Positions 24,388 to 33,006 of a stretch of 35,788 nt of DNA are shown piece by piece (position 1 is the stretch's first letter; every line of letters starts with the position of its first letter). A program made the translations under genes and the position numbers. Source of the DNA: Pseudonocardiaceae bacterium (GTDB lineage: Bacteria > Actinomycetota > Actinomycetes > Mycobacteriales > Pseudonocardiaceae). Under the pieces are notes generated by a model. It searched no databases, was not told the DNA's origin, and saw only the letters and a program-made list of their open reading frames with translations. Where the stretch lies: NCBI GenBank assembly GCA_009379815.1, contig WHSY01000046.1, positions 1-35,788 of the forward strand, in the 5' to 3' direction.

Positions 24388-25293
24388 TCACGAGGCCAGC
24401 AGGGAGTCGAGACCGGCCGTGCCCACTCGGTCGGCGTCCTCCCGGTACTTGAGCACCGCGCCCAGCGTGCGCGCCGCGGCCTCGGCGTCGAGCACGGTGC
24501 GGTCGAGCGCGAGTAACGCCTCGGCCCAGTCCAGCGACTCGGCTACGCCAGGCGGCTTGAGCAGCTCCATCTCCCGCAACCTGCGCACCGCGCCTGCGAC
24601 CTGGCGGGCCAGCACCTCGGTGAGCTCCGGCAGCCGCCTGCGCAGGATCGCCACCTCCCGTGCGAGGTCCGGGTGCTCCACCCAGTGGTAGAGGCAGCGG
24701 CGCTTGAGCGCGTCGTGCACCTCGCGGGTGCGGTTCGACGTCAGCACCGTCAGGGGCGGGACGGTGGCGCGGACCTCGCCGAACTCGGGAACCGTCACGG
24801 CGTGCTCGGAAAGCACCTCGAGCAGGAAGGCCTCGAACTCGTCATCGGCCCGGTCGACCTCGTCGACGAGCAGCACGCAGGGCGCGTCCTCCAACGCCTG
24901 CAGCAGCGGCCGGGCGAGCAGGAAGCGGCGGGTGAACAGCGACGCCTCCACCGCCTCGACGTCGAGGTCGCCGGTGTTGGCAGCCTCCACGGTGCGCAGG
25001 TGCAGCAGCTGGCGTGGGAAGTCCCAGTCGTAGAGCGCCTGCCCGGCGTCGATGCCCTCGTGGCACTGCAGCCGGACCAGCGGCACGTCGAGGGCCTGCG
25101 CCAGTGCCTGCGCCAGCGCCGTCTTGCCGGTGCCGGGCTCGCCCTCGCAGAACAGCGGGCGGTGCATCCGCAGTGCGAGGAATGCGGCCGTGGCGATGCC
25201 GTCGTCGGGCAGGTACCCGGTTCCCTCCAGTGCCTTCGCGAGCTGCTCCGGGCCTTCCGGCAACTGCCAGACCCGATCCTGTTGTGCCGTCAC
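24388..25293 (-). CDS. coxD: CoxD-like MoxR-family AAA+ ATPase
   Basis: This 301-aa AAA+ protein has Walker A GEPGTGKT (51-58), the Walker B segment CVLLVDEVDRADDEFEAFLL, sensor 1 LTSNRTRE and an arginine-rich KRRCLYHW segment, all as in MoxR proteins. It probably uses ATP to remodel the Cox-like enzyme together with CoxE. It starts with GTG 4 nt after the stop of the mobA-like gene and ends 7 nt before coxE, so all four genes (mobA-like, coxD, coxE, xdhC) form one leftward operon. Confidence 0.93.
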   Translation of the reverse strand: MTAQQDRVWQLPEGPEQLAKALEGTGYLPDDGIATAAFLALRMHRPLFCEGEPGTGKTALAQALAQALDVPLVRLQCHEGIDAGQALYDWDFPRQLLHLRTVEAANTGDLDVEAVEASLFTRRFLLARPLLQALEDAPCVLLVDEVDRADDEFEAFLLEVLSEHAVTVPEFGEVRATVPPLTVLTSNRTREVHDALKRRCLYHWVEHPDLAREVAILRRRLPELTEVLARQVAGAVRRLREMELLKPPGVAESLDWAEALLALDRTVLDAEAAARTLGAVLKYREDADRVGTAGLDSLLAS

Positions 25294-25297
25294 CTCA

Positions 25298-25966
25298 TCA
25301 GCCTGTCATGCCTGATTCGGGGCTGCCATCCACGTCTGCCCCGGTGGCGAGGTCGGTGCAGTCCACCAGGACCAGGTCACCCCGCCCTGCCAGCCAGTCC
25401 CTGGCACCGCGGTCACCGGTCGTGACGGCCGTCACCGCGTCCCAGTGCTGCCGGCCGAGCAGCACGGGGTGCCCGTACTGCCCGTCGAACACGGCGCGCG
25501 CCACCGCGTCGGGCGCGGCGTATCCGACCACCCGTCGCACCACCGCCGCACCGACGTCGGGCAGGTCCACCAGGTGGATCAGCGCCGCCTCGATGGCCCC
25601 GGGCGCCGTGCCCCCCGCCGTGCCCCCCGCCGTGCCCCCCGCCGTGCCCCCCGCCGTGCCCCCCGCCGCGAAGGGGCCCTTCGCTGCATCGCCCAGGGCA
25701 TCCGGGGCGGCGAGGGCGGCGAGGCCGGCGCGCAGCGAGGCGCCCATCCCCTCGGCCCAATCCGGGGCGACGACAGCGCGCGCGGGTTCCGGCACCAGGG
25801 GTGCAGCCCGGTCGGCGGCGGCACCGAGCACGACGAGCACGGGGTCGCAACCACCATCGGCGAGCGCCTCGACGGCCGAGCGCAACCACTCCCCGTCACC
25901 GGCCAGCGCCTTGGGCATCCCGTAGCGACGGCCTGCCCCGGCGGCCAGCAGCAGTCCCGCCACCAT
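25298..25966 (-). CDS. MobA/MocA-like molybdopterin nucleotidyltransferase with a repeat insertion
   Basis: This 222-aa nucleotidyltransferase opens with the signature LLLAAGAGRRYGMPKAL, followed by the DLPDVG metal-binding segment and HPVLLGRQHWDAV. It probably makes the molybdopterin cytosine dinucleotide needed by the xanthine-oxidase-type enzyme. An insertion reading AAKGPFAA and then five GGTA units interrupts the protein about two-fifths to halfway in. It comes from a palindrome (25669-25683) plus a 12-bp tandem repeat and is absent from ordinary family members as far as I know. ATG 25966 has GAGG upstream and gives a normal N-terminus; an ATG at 25993 is less likely. It is the first gene of the maturation operon and is divergent from the GAF kinase. 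Confidence 0.88.
   Translation of the reverse strand: MVAGLLLAAGAGRRYGMPKALAGDGEWLRSAVEALADGGCDPVLVVLGAAADRAAPLVPEPARAVVAPDWAEGMGASLRAGLAALAAPDALGDAAKGPFAAGGTAGGTAGGTAGGTAGGTAPGAIEAALIHLVDLPDVGAAVVRRVVGYAAPDAVARAVFDGQYGHPVLLGRQHWDAVTAVTTGDRGARDWLAGRGDLVLVDCTDLATGADVDGSPESGMTG
25608..25667. repeat. Five tandem 12-bp repeats inside the mobA-like gene
   Basis: The unit GTGCCCCCCGCC occurs five times without change. On the coding strand it encodes Gly-Gly-Thr-Ala, so copy number can vary without a frameshift. It directly adjoins the small palindrome at 25669-25683, which suggests one insertion event followed by slippage expansion. Confidence 0.95.
25669..25683. repeat. Short palindrome CGAAGG-N3-CCTTCG, copy 2 (within a coding region)
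   Basis: CGAAGGGGCCCTTCG has the same outer arms and length as the element at 5958-5972. Here it is translated in frame as part of AAKGPFAA within the mobA-like protein. It lies next to the 12-bp tandem repeat. Confidence 0.6.
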
Positions 25967-26037
25967 GGGCCCATCCTCGCCGATCGTCTCCATCCGGGTA
26001 TGTCGGGCAGGGGTATCGGTGTGTCATCGTCCTCGAT

Positions 26038-27213
26038 GTGGCAGCACGGCGCGGTCACGCGGCCAACCGGGTCGTCGAGCAGCATGGTCGGCTCGACGCG
26101 CTGCTCGACGAGCGCGACGGGCTGCTCGCCCTGCTCGACCGGGTGGCGGCGCTACGCGGCACGGCAGGGTTGATCCGTGACGTCGCCGGAGCGCACGCCG
26201 GTTTCGTCTCCGACCTCGAAGCCGGCCGCGACGAGGCCGTGATCCGGTGGCTGGCAGGCAACCGCACCGAGGCCCTACGCGGCGTCGAGGTCCCCGTCGG
26301 GCTCGGCCTCGGGGGGCGGGCGCTCGCGCTGCGCCTGCCGGTGCGGGTCACCGACTACGTCTCCGCGCCGGTCATCACCCATCACTTCGACGGCCCGGTG
26401 CGTGCCGAAGGGCTCTCGGCGATGCTCGCGGTGCCGATCTTCGACGGCAACCGCCCGCTCGCCGTCGCCTACGCGGCGCTGCGCGAGACCGCCTGGTTCG
26501 GTGACGCCGCGGTCACCGCGGTGCAACGGGTGGCCGGGCAGGCCGCGACCGCGCTGCGGCTGGCCGAGCGGGCCGAGCAGCGTTCCAGCACCGCCGTGGC
26601 CGCCGACCGGCGGCGGCTGCAGGCGTCCCTGCACGACTCGGTCGGCGCGATGCTGTTCTCCATCGGGGCCCAGGTGCACGACCTGGCCGGCACCGCGGGA
26701 CATGACCCCGTCCTCGCGGAGCGGCTGCGCAGCCTCGAGGCCGACGTGTCGGCGGCGTCGCAGGCGTTGCGGGAGTCGCTGCACTCACTGTCGGAGACCG
26801 CCCCTGACCGCGCGCTGGCGGTCGCGGTGGCCGAGCACTGCCGCTCGTTCGAGAGCCGCACCGGGATACCTGCCCGGTTCGTGCAACTCGGCGGGCTGCC
26901 GGGCCTGGACGCCGAGCGTGGCGAGGTGCTGACCACAGCGGTGCGGGAGGGGTTGCTCAACGTGGAGAAGCATGCTCACGCGTCGTCGGTGGTGGTCAGC
27001 CTCGGTGAGGATGGCGGCGGGGTACTGGTCGCGGTCGCCGACGACGGCGCCGGCGAGGAGCCGGAGCAAGCCGGAACGCCCGCAGGGTCGGGCCTCGGGC
27101 TCGCCGCGCTGGTCGACCGGGTTGGTGCGGTCGGCGGGCGGGTGAGCCTGGTGCGCGACGAGGACGGCGCGACCCTGCGCGCGTGGGTGCCCGCTCCCCG
27201 GCGGTCCGGGTGA
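26038..27213 (+). CDS. GAF-domain sensor histidine kinase (NarL-partner type)
   Basis: This 391-aa kinase has no membrane segments. A GAF domain spans about 30-175 (GVEVPVGLGLGGRALAL, SAMLAVPIFDGNRPLAVAY). It is followed by a HisKA_3 helix with LHDSVG (phospho-acceptor His199) and an HATPase domain with N-box EGLLNVEKH (Asn308), DDGAG (335-339) and GSGLGL (350-355). It would sense a cytoplasmic ligand and phosphorylate the response regulator whose GTG start overlaps its stop. GTG 26038 is the best start I can see, but there is no clear ribosome-binding site. Its place just before the liv operon suggests it controls uptake of the transporter's substrate. Confidence 0.88.
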   Translation: MAARRGHAANRVVEQHGRLDALLDERDGLLALLDRVAALRGTAGLIRDVAGAHAGFVSDLEAGRDEAVIRWLAGNRTEALRGVEVPVGLGLGGRALALRLPVRVTDYVSAPVITHHFDGPVRAEGLSAMLAVPIFDGNRPLAVAYAALRETAWFGDAAVTAVQRVAGQAATALRLAERAEQRSSTAVAADRRRLQASLHDSVGAMLFSIGAQVHDLAGTAGHDPVLAERLRSLEADVSAASQALRESLHSLSETAPDRALAVAVAEHCRSFESRTGIPARFVQLGGLPGLDAERGEVLTTAVREGLLNVEKHAHASSVVVSLGEDGGGVLVAVADDGAGEEPEQAGTPAGSGLGLAALVDRVGAVGGRVSLVRDEDGATLRAWVPAPRRSG

Positions 27214-27842
27214 GCACCACCAAGACCGCCACGGTGATGGTGGTCGACGACCATCCGGTGGTGCGTGACGGCGTCACGCTGCTGCTGCGCGCCGATCCCT
27301 CGCTGCGCGTCATCGGCGGCGCGGAGTCCGGCAGGGCGGCGCTGGAGTCCGCCGCCACGCTGGCACCCGACCTGGTGCTGCTCGACCTGCGGCTGCCCGA
27401 CATGCTCGCCCCCGAAGTGGTCTCCGGAATGCGGGTGCGGTGCCCGTCGGCCCGGGTGGTCGTGTTCACTGCGCACAGCGACCACGAAGGGGTGCGGACC
27501 GCGCTCGAGTCGGGTGCGCACGGCTGCCTGCTCAAGGACGCCGGAACCACCGACCTGGTCTCCGCGGTGCATCGCGTGCTGGCCGGCGAGCGGGTGGTGG
27601 ATCCCCGCGTGCTGCCCGCGACCACCGCACCGGAGAGCGCGCTCGCCCGCACCGGCCTGACCCCCCGGGAGTACGAGGTGCTACGGCTGGCAGCGCAGGG
27701 CCGCACCAACCCCGAGATCGCGGAGACGATCGGGCTGGCCCGCAACACCGTCAAGACCTACCTGCAGACCGCGCTGCACAAGCTCGGCGCGCGCAACCGC
27801 GTGGAGGCGATCAGCAAGGCCAGCGAGGCCGGCCTGCTGTAG
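27210..27842 (+). CDS. NarL/LuxR-family response regulator
   Basis: This 210-aa regulator has a receiver domain with acidic pair Asp13-Asp14 and phospho-acceptor Asp59 (LVLLDLRLPD), a conserved Lys in CLLKDAG, and a C-terminal LuxR helix-turn-helix (LTPREYEVLRLAAQGRTNPEIAETIGLARNTVKTYL). The GTG at 27210 overlaps the kinase stop (GTGA), so the pair is coupled. A palindrome 72 bp downstream of the stop (27914-27927), ahead of livF, is a candidate target. Confidence 0.93.
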   Translation: MSTTKTATVMVVDDHPVVRDGVTLLLRADPSLRVIGGAESGRAALESAATLAPDLVLLDLRLPDMLAPEVVSGMRVRCPSARVVVFTAHSDHEGVRTALESGAHGCLLKDAGTTDLVSAVHRVLAGERVVDPRVLPATTAPESALARTGLTPREYEVLRLAAQGRTNPEIAETIGLARNTVKTYLQTALHKLGARNRVEAISKASEAGLL

Positions 27843-27913
27843 ACCCGCAGCGTCGCGACGCCGCAGTCGCTCATCTGAGAATTCCGAGCTGTTACCGAAA
27901 CGGCACCATCCCT

Positions 27914-27927
27914 CCTCCATATGGGGG
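27914..27927. promoter_or_regulatory. Candidate operator ahead of the liv operon
   Basis: CCTCCATATGGGGG is a 14-bp palindrome with one mismatch. It lies in the 120-bp gap between the response regulator and livF, 35 nt before the chosen livF start. Such CCCC-AT-rich-GGGG dyads are plausible LuxR/NarL-type sites. If livF instead started at the ATG 27921, the dyad would overlap its start codon and block translation or transcription even more directly. Confidence 0.4.
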
Positions 27928-27962
27928 TGTCCTGTGGCTGTGTCGAGCGCCACGATCACGCC

Positions 27963-28763
27963 GTGCTCACGGTGACCGACCTCACGGTGCGCTACGGCCG
28001 TGCCGTCCACGCGCTGCAGGGGGTCTCCCTGGAGGTGCCGGACGGCGCGGTGGTGGCCGTGCTCGGCGGCAACGGCGCGGGCAAGTCCACGCTGCTGCGG
28101 GCGATCTCGGGAACCCTCCGGCTGCACCGGGGCACGATCGACGCCGGCGAGATCACGCTGCAGGGCAGGCGGATCGACCAGCTCGACCCGGCCACGATCG
28201 TGCGGTCCGGGGTGGTGCAGGTCCCCGAGGGCCGCCAGGTGTTCGCGCAGATGACCGTCGCGGACAACCTCCGGGCGGGCGGGCTGGCCGCCGCACCGGA
28301 GCGGCGGGCACCGGCGCGGGAGCGGGTGCTCGACCTGTTCCCGGTACTCGCGCAGCGCCGGGGGCAGCGGGCCGGGCTGCTGTCCGGTGGCGAGCAGCAG
28401 ATGCTGTCCATCGGCCGGGCGCTGATGTCCGACCCGAAGCTGCTGTTGCTCGACGAGCCCTCGCTCGGGCTGGCACCCAGGCTCGTCACCCGGATCGGCG
28501 AGATCGTCGCCGAGATCAACGACCAGGGCACGGCCGTGGTGCTCGTGGAGCAGAACGCGACGATGGCGCTGCGGGTGGCCGGGCACGCCGCGGTCCTCGA
28601 AGTCGGGCGGGTCGCCCTGGCCGGGACCACCGAGCAGTTCGCGGACTCCGACGAGATCGCCCGGCTCTACCTCGGCGGCCATGCCGAGTCCGAGGAGCAG
28701 GCCAGGGTGGAGGCCGACCGGGCGGCCACCAGCCGCCGGACGCTGTCGCGGTGGTCGGGATGA
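27963..28763 (+). CDS. livF: Branched-chain amino acid/amide-type ABC transporter ATPase LivF
   Basis: This 266-aa ATPase has Walker A GGNGAGKST (35-43), signature LSGGEQQ (140-146) and Walker B LLLLDEP (160-166), plus the family-typical VPEGRQVFAQMTVADNL. The C-terminal 25 residues are an extra charged tail. It is the first gene of a five-gene operon in the order F-G-H-M-K. I chose GTG 27963 because it gives the usual livF N-terminus (VLTVTDLTVRYG). An in-frame ATG at 27921 would add 14 residues rich in Cys/His that relatives lack. The stop overlaps the livG start (ATGA). Confidence 0.9.
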   Translation: MLTVTDLTVRYGRAVHALQGVSLEVPDGAVVAVLGGNGAGKSTLLRAISGTLRLHRGTIDAGEITLQGRRIDQLDPATIVRSGVVQVPEGRQVFAQMTVADNLRAGGLAAAPERRAPARERVLDLFPVLAQRRGQRAGLLSGGEQQMLSIGRALMSDPKLLLLDEPSLGLAPRLVTRIGEIVAEINDQGTAVVLVEQNATMALRVAGHAAVLEVGRVALAGTTEQFADSDEIARLYLGGHAESEEQARVEADRAATSRRTLSRWSG

Positions 28764-29647
28764 CGGTGTTGACGATCGAGCGGCTCACGGTGCGCTTCGG
28801 CGGGCTCACCGCGCTCGACGACGTCAGCTTCACCGTCGAGCCGGGCACCGTCCACGCGCTGATCGGGCCCAACGGTGCCGGCAAGTCCACCTGCTTCAAC
28901 GTGATCTCCGGTGTGTACCGGGCCAGCTCGGGACGGGTGCTGCTCGGTGACGCCGACATCACCGGAACGCCCGCCCACAAGCTGGCCGGTATGGGGCTCG
29001 GCCGGAGCTTCCAGAGCGCGACGCTGTCCCCGGGTTCGTCCGTGCTGGACAACGTGATGCTGGGGCGGCACGCGCGCACCCGTGGCGGGTTCTGGGCTGG
29101 CGGACTGCGGCTTCCGTGGACGGTGCGGGAGCAGCGCAGGCACGCCGCCCGCGCCGCGGAGATCTGCGCCTTCCTCGGCATCGACCACCTGCTGCACCGG
29201 CCGGCGAGCACGCTGCCCTACGGCGACGCCAAGCGGGTGGACATCGCCCGTGCACTGGCGACCGAGCCGACCGTGCTGTTGCTCGACGAGCCCGCGGCAG
29301 GCCTGAACGCAGCCGAGACCGCAGGCATGGGCCAGGCCATCCGCGACGTCCGCGAGGAGCTCGACATCGCGGTGCTGCTGGTCGAACACGACATGGGCCT
29401 GGTGATGGGCATCGCCGACCAGGTCACCGTGCTCGACTTCGGCGAGCTGGTGGCCCACGGCCCCCCGGAACAGGTGCAGTCCGATCCCGACGTGATCCGT
29501 GCCTACCTGGGATCCGCCTCCGATCTCGAGGAGACCGGTCCGCACGGCCTCGGCAGCTACGCCACGCGCGCCGAGACGGCTGACGCCCGAGGATCCGGCG
29601 AGGCCGACGGCGTGGCCGCCGACACCGACAACGGGGTGACACGATGA
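28760..29647 (+). CDS. livG: ABC transporter ATPase LivG
   Basis: This 295-aa ATPase has Walker A GPNGAGKST (36-44), the LivG-type altered signature LPYGDAKR in place of LSGGQ, and Walker B VLLLDEPAAGLN. The final 45 or so residues are an acidic Ala/Asp/Thr tail beyond the usual end. It pairs with LivF to energise the LivHM channel. The start overlaps the livF stop and its stop overlaps the livH start (ATGA), so translation is coupled on both sides. Confidence 0.94.
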   Translation: MTVLTIERLTVRFGGLTALDDVSFTVEPGTVHALIGPNGAGKSTCFNVISGVYRASSGRVLLGDADITGTPAHKLAGMGLGRSFQSATLSPGSSVLDNVMLGRHARTRGGFWAGGLRLPWTVREQRRHAARAAEICAFLGIDHLLHRPASTLPYGDAKRVDIARALATEPTVLLLDEPAAGLNAAETAGMGQAIRDVREELDIAVLLVEHDMGLVMGIADQVTVLDFGELVAHGPPEQVQSDPDVIRAYLGSASDLEETGPHGLGSYATRAETADARGSGEADGVAADTDNGVTR

Positions 29648-30522
29648 CGGAGTTCCTGCAGCTGACGGTCAGCGGTCTGGGCAAGGGCGCGGTCTATGCA
29701 CTGCTCGCGCTCGGCTTCGTCATCATCTTCAAGGCCACGGACGTGGTCAACTTCGCGCACGGGTCGCTGGTGCTGCTCGGTGGCTACGTCGTCATCGCGA
29801 CCAAGGACATTCTCGGCTACGCGGGGGCTGCCGCGGTAGGGATCGCGGCCGCGGGGCTGGGTGCGCTGCTCGTCGAGCGGCTGCTGATCTCGCAGTCCAA
29901 GCTCGCCGACCCGATCTCGCTGGTGCTGCTCACCATCGGCGTGGACGTGATCATCACGGAGGAGATCATCCGGCGGCTGGGGGTGACGGCGCCGTTCCTC
30001 GGCGGGCCGCTGGAGGGCGCACCGCTGCGGCTGGGCAACATCGTGGTGTTCCGTCCCCAGCTCATCGCGCTGATCGTGGGCGTGGTGCTGATCACTGCGT
30101 TCTTCCTGGCGTTCCGCTACACCGGCTGGGGCGTGGCGATGCGCGCCCAGGCGGAGAACCGCGAGGCCACCGCGCTGATGGGAATCCGCAGCTCGTGGGT
30201 GACGGGTTCGGCGTGGCTGGTCGCGGGCCTGCTCGCAGGCGTGGCGGTGCTGTTCATCGCCACCCAGGACTTCTCCGGGGCGGGGCTGGGACGCGGCACC
30301 CACGCGATCGCGCTGGCGGCCTTCCCGGCAGCGATCATCGGCGGGCTGGACTCCACCGGGGGCGCCGTTCTCGGCGGGGTCATCGTCGGGCTCACCGAGG
30401 CCTACACCGCGGGCTACATCTCGTTCGACTTCTCCGAGAGCGCGATCTATCTCGTCATGCTGCTCGTGCTGGTGGCGCGGCCGGTCGGGCTGTTCGGCAC
30501 CAGGGAGCTCTCCCGTGTCTGA
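29644..30522 (+). CDS. livH: ABC transporter permease LivH
   Basis: This 292-aa permease has about eight hydrophobic segments. It begins with LQLTVSGLGKGAVYALLALGF and carries the FAHGSLVLLGGY segment and the cytoplasmic loop GVAMRAQAENREATALMGI that contacts the ATPase. The sequence AAFPAAIIGGLDSTGGAVLGGVIVGLTEAY near the end is also typical. Together with LivM it forms the membrane channel. It overlaps livG by 4 nt and livM by 8 nt. Confidence 0.94.
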   Translation: MTEFLQLTVSGLGKGAVYALLALGFVIIFKATDVVNFAHGSLVLLGGYVVIATKDILGYAGAAAVGIAAAGLGALLVERLLISQSKLADPISLVLLTIGVDVIITEEIIRRLGVTAPFLGGPLEGAPLRLGNIVVFRPQLIALIVGVVLITAFFLAFRYTGWGVAMRAQAENREATALMGIRSSWVTGSAWLVAGLLAGVAVLFIATQDFSGAGLGRGTHAIALAAFPAAIIGGLDSTGGAVLGGVIVGLTEAYTAGYISFDFSESAIYLVMLLVLVARPVGLFGTRELSRV

Positions 30523-31735
30523 GACCTTCTCGCAGGGTCCCGGCTCCGGCACTGGCTCGGGCACCGCCGCCGGGACGGACACCGCGACCGCCGACGGCGA
30601 CGCCGGCACAACGGCCGCGCGCCGGCGCAACCTGCTGTCGGGCAACCGGATGCTGCGCCCGGCCGCGGTCATCCTGCTGCTGGTGGTGCTGCTGGCGCTG
30701 CCGCTCTACCTCAGCGCGTCGTGGCTGCGGGCGGGCGAGTTCGTGATGATCGGTGCGGTCGGCGCCATCGGGCTGACGCTGCTGATCGGGCAGGCAGGCC
30801 AGCTGTCGCTCGGGCACGCCTTCTTCCTGTTCGTCGGCGCGGTCAGCTACACCGTGCTGGCACCGGACCCCGGGCTGCGCGGCGAGAACGCCGAACTGGT
30901 CTCGCTGGGGTGGCCCCCCGCGCTCGCGCTGGTCGGCGCGGTGGTCATCTGCGCACTGCTGGGCCTGGCCTTCGCCCCGATCTCCGGCCGGGTCCGCGGG
31001 ATCTACCTCGCCGTCGCCACGCTGGCACTCGTCTTCCTCGGCTTCTACCTCGGCCGCGAGCTGGTCAGCCTGACGGGTGGTACCGGCAGCGGCCGGGCTC
31101 CGGCGGACCTCTCGCTGTTCGGTTTCTGCTTCTGCGACGAGCGGCCGGAGGACCTCGTCGTCCTCGGCGTTCCCTTCGGCGAGGCCGAGCGGCTGTGGTA
31201 CGCATTCCTCGCGCTCACCGTCGTCGGTTACCTGCTCGCCAGGGGCGCGGTACGCGGTCGCCCGGGGCGCGCCTGGCGTGCGGTGCGCGACAACGAGGCC
31301 ATGGCGTCGGTGATGGGCGTGCCGCTCGCCCGGTCCCGGGCCGGGGTGTTCGCGATCTCGTCCGGTTATGCCGGTCTGGCCGGCGCCATGCTCGTAGTGT
31401 GGTTCGGCATCCTCAAACCGGACGAGAGCGAGATCGGGACCTACGGCATCAACGTCTCCATCGCGTTCCTGGCCATGGTCATCGTCGGCGGCCTCGGCTC
31501 GATACCCGGCGCGGTGTGGGGCGCTGCGCTCGTGTACGGGCTGGAGAAGGTCCTCGAGCTGACCGTCACCTCCGCTTCGATCTTCGGGATCGTCGGCTTC
31601 ACCCCCGTACTCCTCACCCAGTTCGTCTACGGCGCCGCGATCATTCTCGTGGTGCTGTTCGAACCGGGCGGATTGGCAGCGATCGGTCGCAGGCTGACCG
31701 CGGCGCTGGCGTCAACCACAGAGAAAGGACGATGA
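30515..31735 (+). CDS. livM: ABC transporter permease LivM
   Basis: This 406-aa permease has a 45-residue Gly/Thr/Ala-rich cytoplasmic N-terminus that is longer than usual. About ten hydrophobic segments follow, with GQLSLGHAFFL, the ATPase-contacting loop RPGRAWRAVRDNEAMASVMG, and AMVIVGGLGSIPGAVWGA near the end. The loop after LVSLTGGTGSGRAPADL contains FCFCDE, an unusual Cys pair. The GTG start overlaps livH, and livK starts 1 nt after its stop. Confidence 0.93.
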   Translation: MSETFSQGPGSGTGSGTAAGTDTATADGDAGTTAARRRNLLSGNRMLRPAAVILLLVVLLALPLYLSASWLRAGEFVMIGAVGAIGLTLLIGQAGQLSLGHAFFLFVGAVSYTVLAPDPGLRGENAELVSLGWPPALALVGAVVICALLGLAFAPISGRVRGIYLAVATLALVFLGFYLGRELVSLTGGTGSGRAPADLSLFGFCFCDERPEDLVVLGVPFGEAERLWYAFLALTVVGYLLARGAVRGRPGRAWRAVRDNEAMASVMGVPLARSRAGVFAISSGYAGLAGAMLVVWFGILKPDESEIGTYGINVSIAFLAMVIVGGLGSIPGAVWGAALVYGLEKVLELTVTSASIFGIVGFTPVLLTQFVYGAAIILVVLFEPGGLAAIGRRLTAALASTTEKGR

Positions 31736-31736
31736 C

Positions 31737-32996
31737 ATGCGGCGTGCATTCGCTCTGCCTGCCCTCGCGCTGGCGACCACGCTCGCGCTGAGCGCCTGCT
31801 CGGGCAAGGCCACCGACGCAAGCGGAGGCGGCGGCTCCGGAGGTGTCCAGGTCGGCCCGGGCGTCACCGAGGACACGATCACCCTCGGCGCGTTCACCGA
31901 CCTGACCGGGCCGTTCAAGCTCCTCTCGGAGGGCGTCATCGCGGGCCACGAGATGTGGCGAGCGGACGTCAATGCCGGTGGCGGGATATGCGGCCGGCAG
32001 ATCGAGTTCAACATCGTCGACCACGGCTACAGCGCCGACACAGCCGTGGTGAAGTACCCGCAGCTCGCGCCCGACATCGCGGGGTTCATCCATCTGCTCG
32101 GCTCACCGATCAACGCCGCGATCGACCCGAAGATCACCGAGGACGAGCTCACCGCGGTCGCGCTGTCGTGGTCGTCGTTCATCCTCGACACGCCGTACGT
32201 GATCATCCCTGGCACAACCTACGACCTGGAGATCATCAACGGGCTCTCCTACCTGATGGAGCAGGGCATGATCGCGGACGGCGACACCGTCGGTCACGTC
32301 TACATCGACGGCGAGTACGGCGAGAACGGTCTGCTCGGCACGCAGTACTTCGCCGAGCAGCACAACCTCGACCTGCGCCCGGTCAAGATCACATCGCGGG
32401 ACACCGACATGTCCGACATCGTCACCTCGCTACGCGGCGCCGGGGCGACGGCGATCGCACTCACGACCACACCGGCGCAGACCCGCTCCGTGCTCAACAC
32501 CGCCCAGGGCCTGCGCTACGACGTCCCGGTCGTCGGCAACAACCCGGTCTTCGACCCGACGGTGCTCGACCTCCCGGCGCCGGCGCTCGACAACCTGTTC
32601 ATCGTGTCGAGCTCCACGACCTTCGCCTCCGACGTCCCCAAGGCGCAGGAGGTCGCGCAGACCTTCAACGAGCAGTACGCGGACGCGCCCCCGAACTCCT
32701 ACGTTCCCTACGGCTACGCGATCGGCCTGATCTGGCAACAGATCCTGGAGCGGGCCTGTGAGAACGGCGACCTGACCCGGGCGGGTATCCAGCAGGCATT
32801 CCGCGAGAGCGACTCGATCACGACCCAGAACCTCGTCGCAGACCTCGACTTCTCCGTCCCGGGTGCACCGGCCACCCGCGAGGTCTACATCAGCACACCG
32901 GACACGAATGTGCCCGGCGGGCAGCGGACCGTCACCGACCTGTTCAAGGCACCGGAGGCCGAGACCTACGTCGCGCCGCACCAACCGACGAACTGA
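31737..32996 (+). CDS. livK: Substrate-binding lipoprotein of the liv-type transporter
   Basis: This 419-aa protein has a signal peptide with lipobox LSAC (Cys21), a Gly/Ser linker, and a two-lobed type I periplasmic binding domain (Peripla_BP_6). Relevant segments are ITLGAFTDLTGPFK, VNAGGGICGRQIEFNIVDHGY and VGHVYIDGEYGENGL. It would sit on the outer face of the membrane and bind the substrate. The family covers branched-chain amino acids, amides, urea and aromatic acids, and the exact ligand cannot be read here. It is the last gene of the operon, ahead of a strong hairpin. Confidence 0.92.
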   Translation: MRRAFALPALALATTLALSACSGKATDASGGGGSGGVQVGPGVTEDTITLGAFTDLTGPFKLLSEGVIAGHEMWRADVNAGGGICGRQIEFNIVDHGYSADTAVVKYPQLAPDIAGFIHLLGSPINAAIDPKITEDELTAVALSWSSFILDTPYVIIPGTTYDLEIINGLSYLMEQGMIADGDTVGHVYIDGEYGENGLLGTQYFAEQHNLDLRPVKITSRDTDMSDIVTSLRGAGATAIALTTTPAQTRSVLNTAQGLRYDVPVVGNNPVFDPTVLDLPAPALDNLFIVSSSTTFASDVPKAQEVAQTFNEQYADAPPNSYVPYGYAIGLIWQQILERACENGDLTRAGIQQAFRESDSITTQNLVADLDFSVPGAPATREVYISTPDTNVPGGQRTVTDLFKAPEAETYVAPHQPTN

Positions 32997-33006
32997 GTCA
33001 TCGGGC

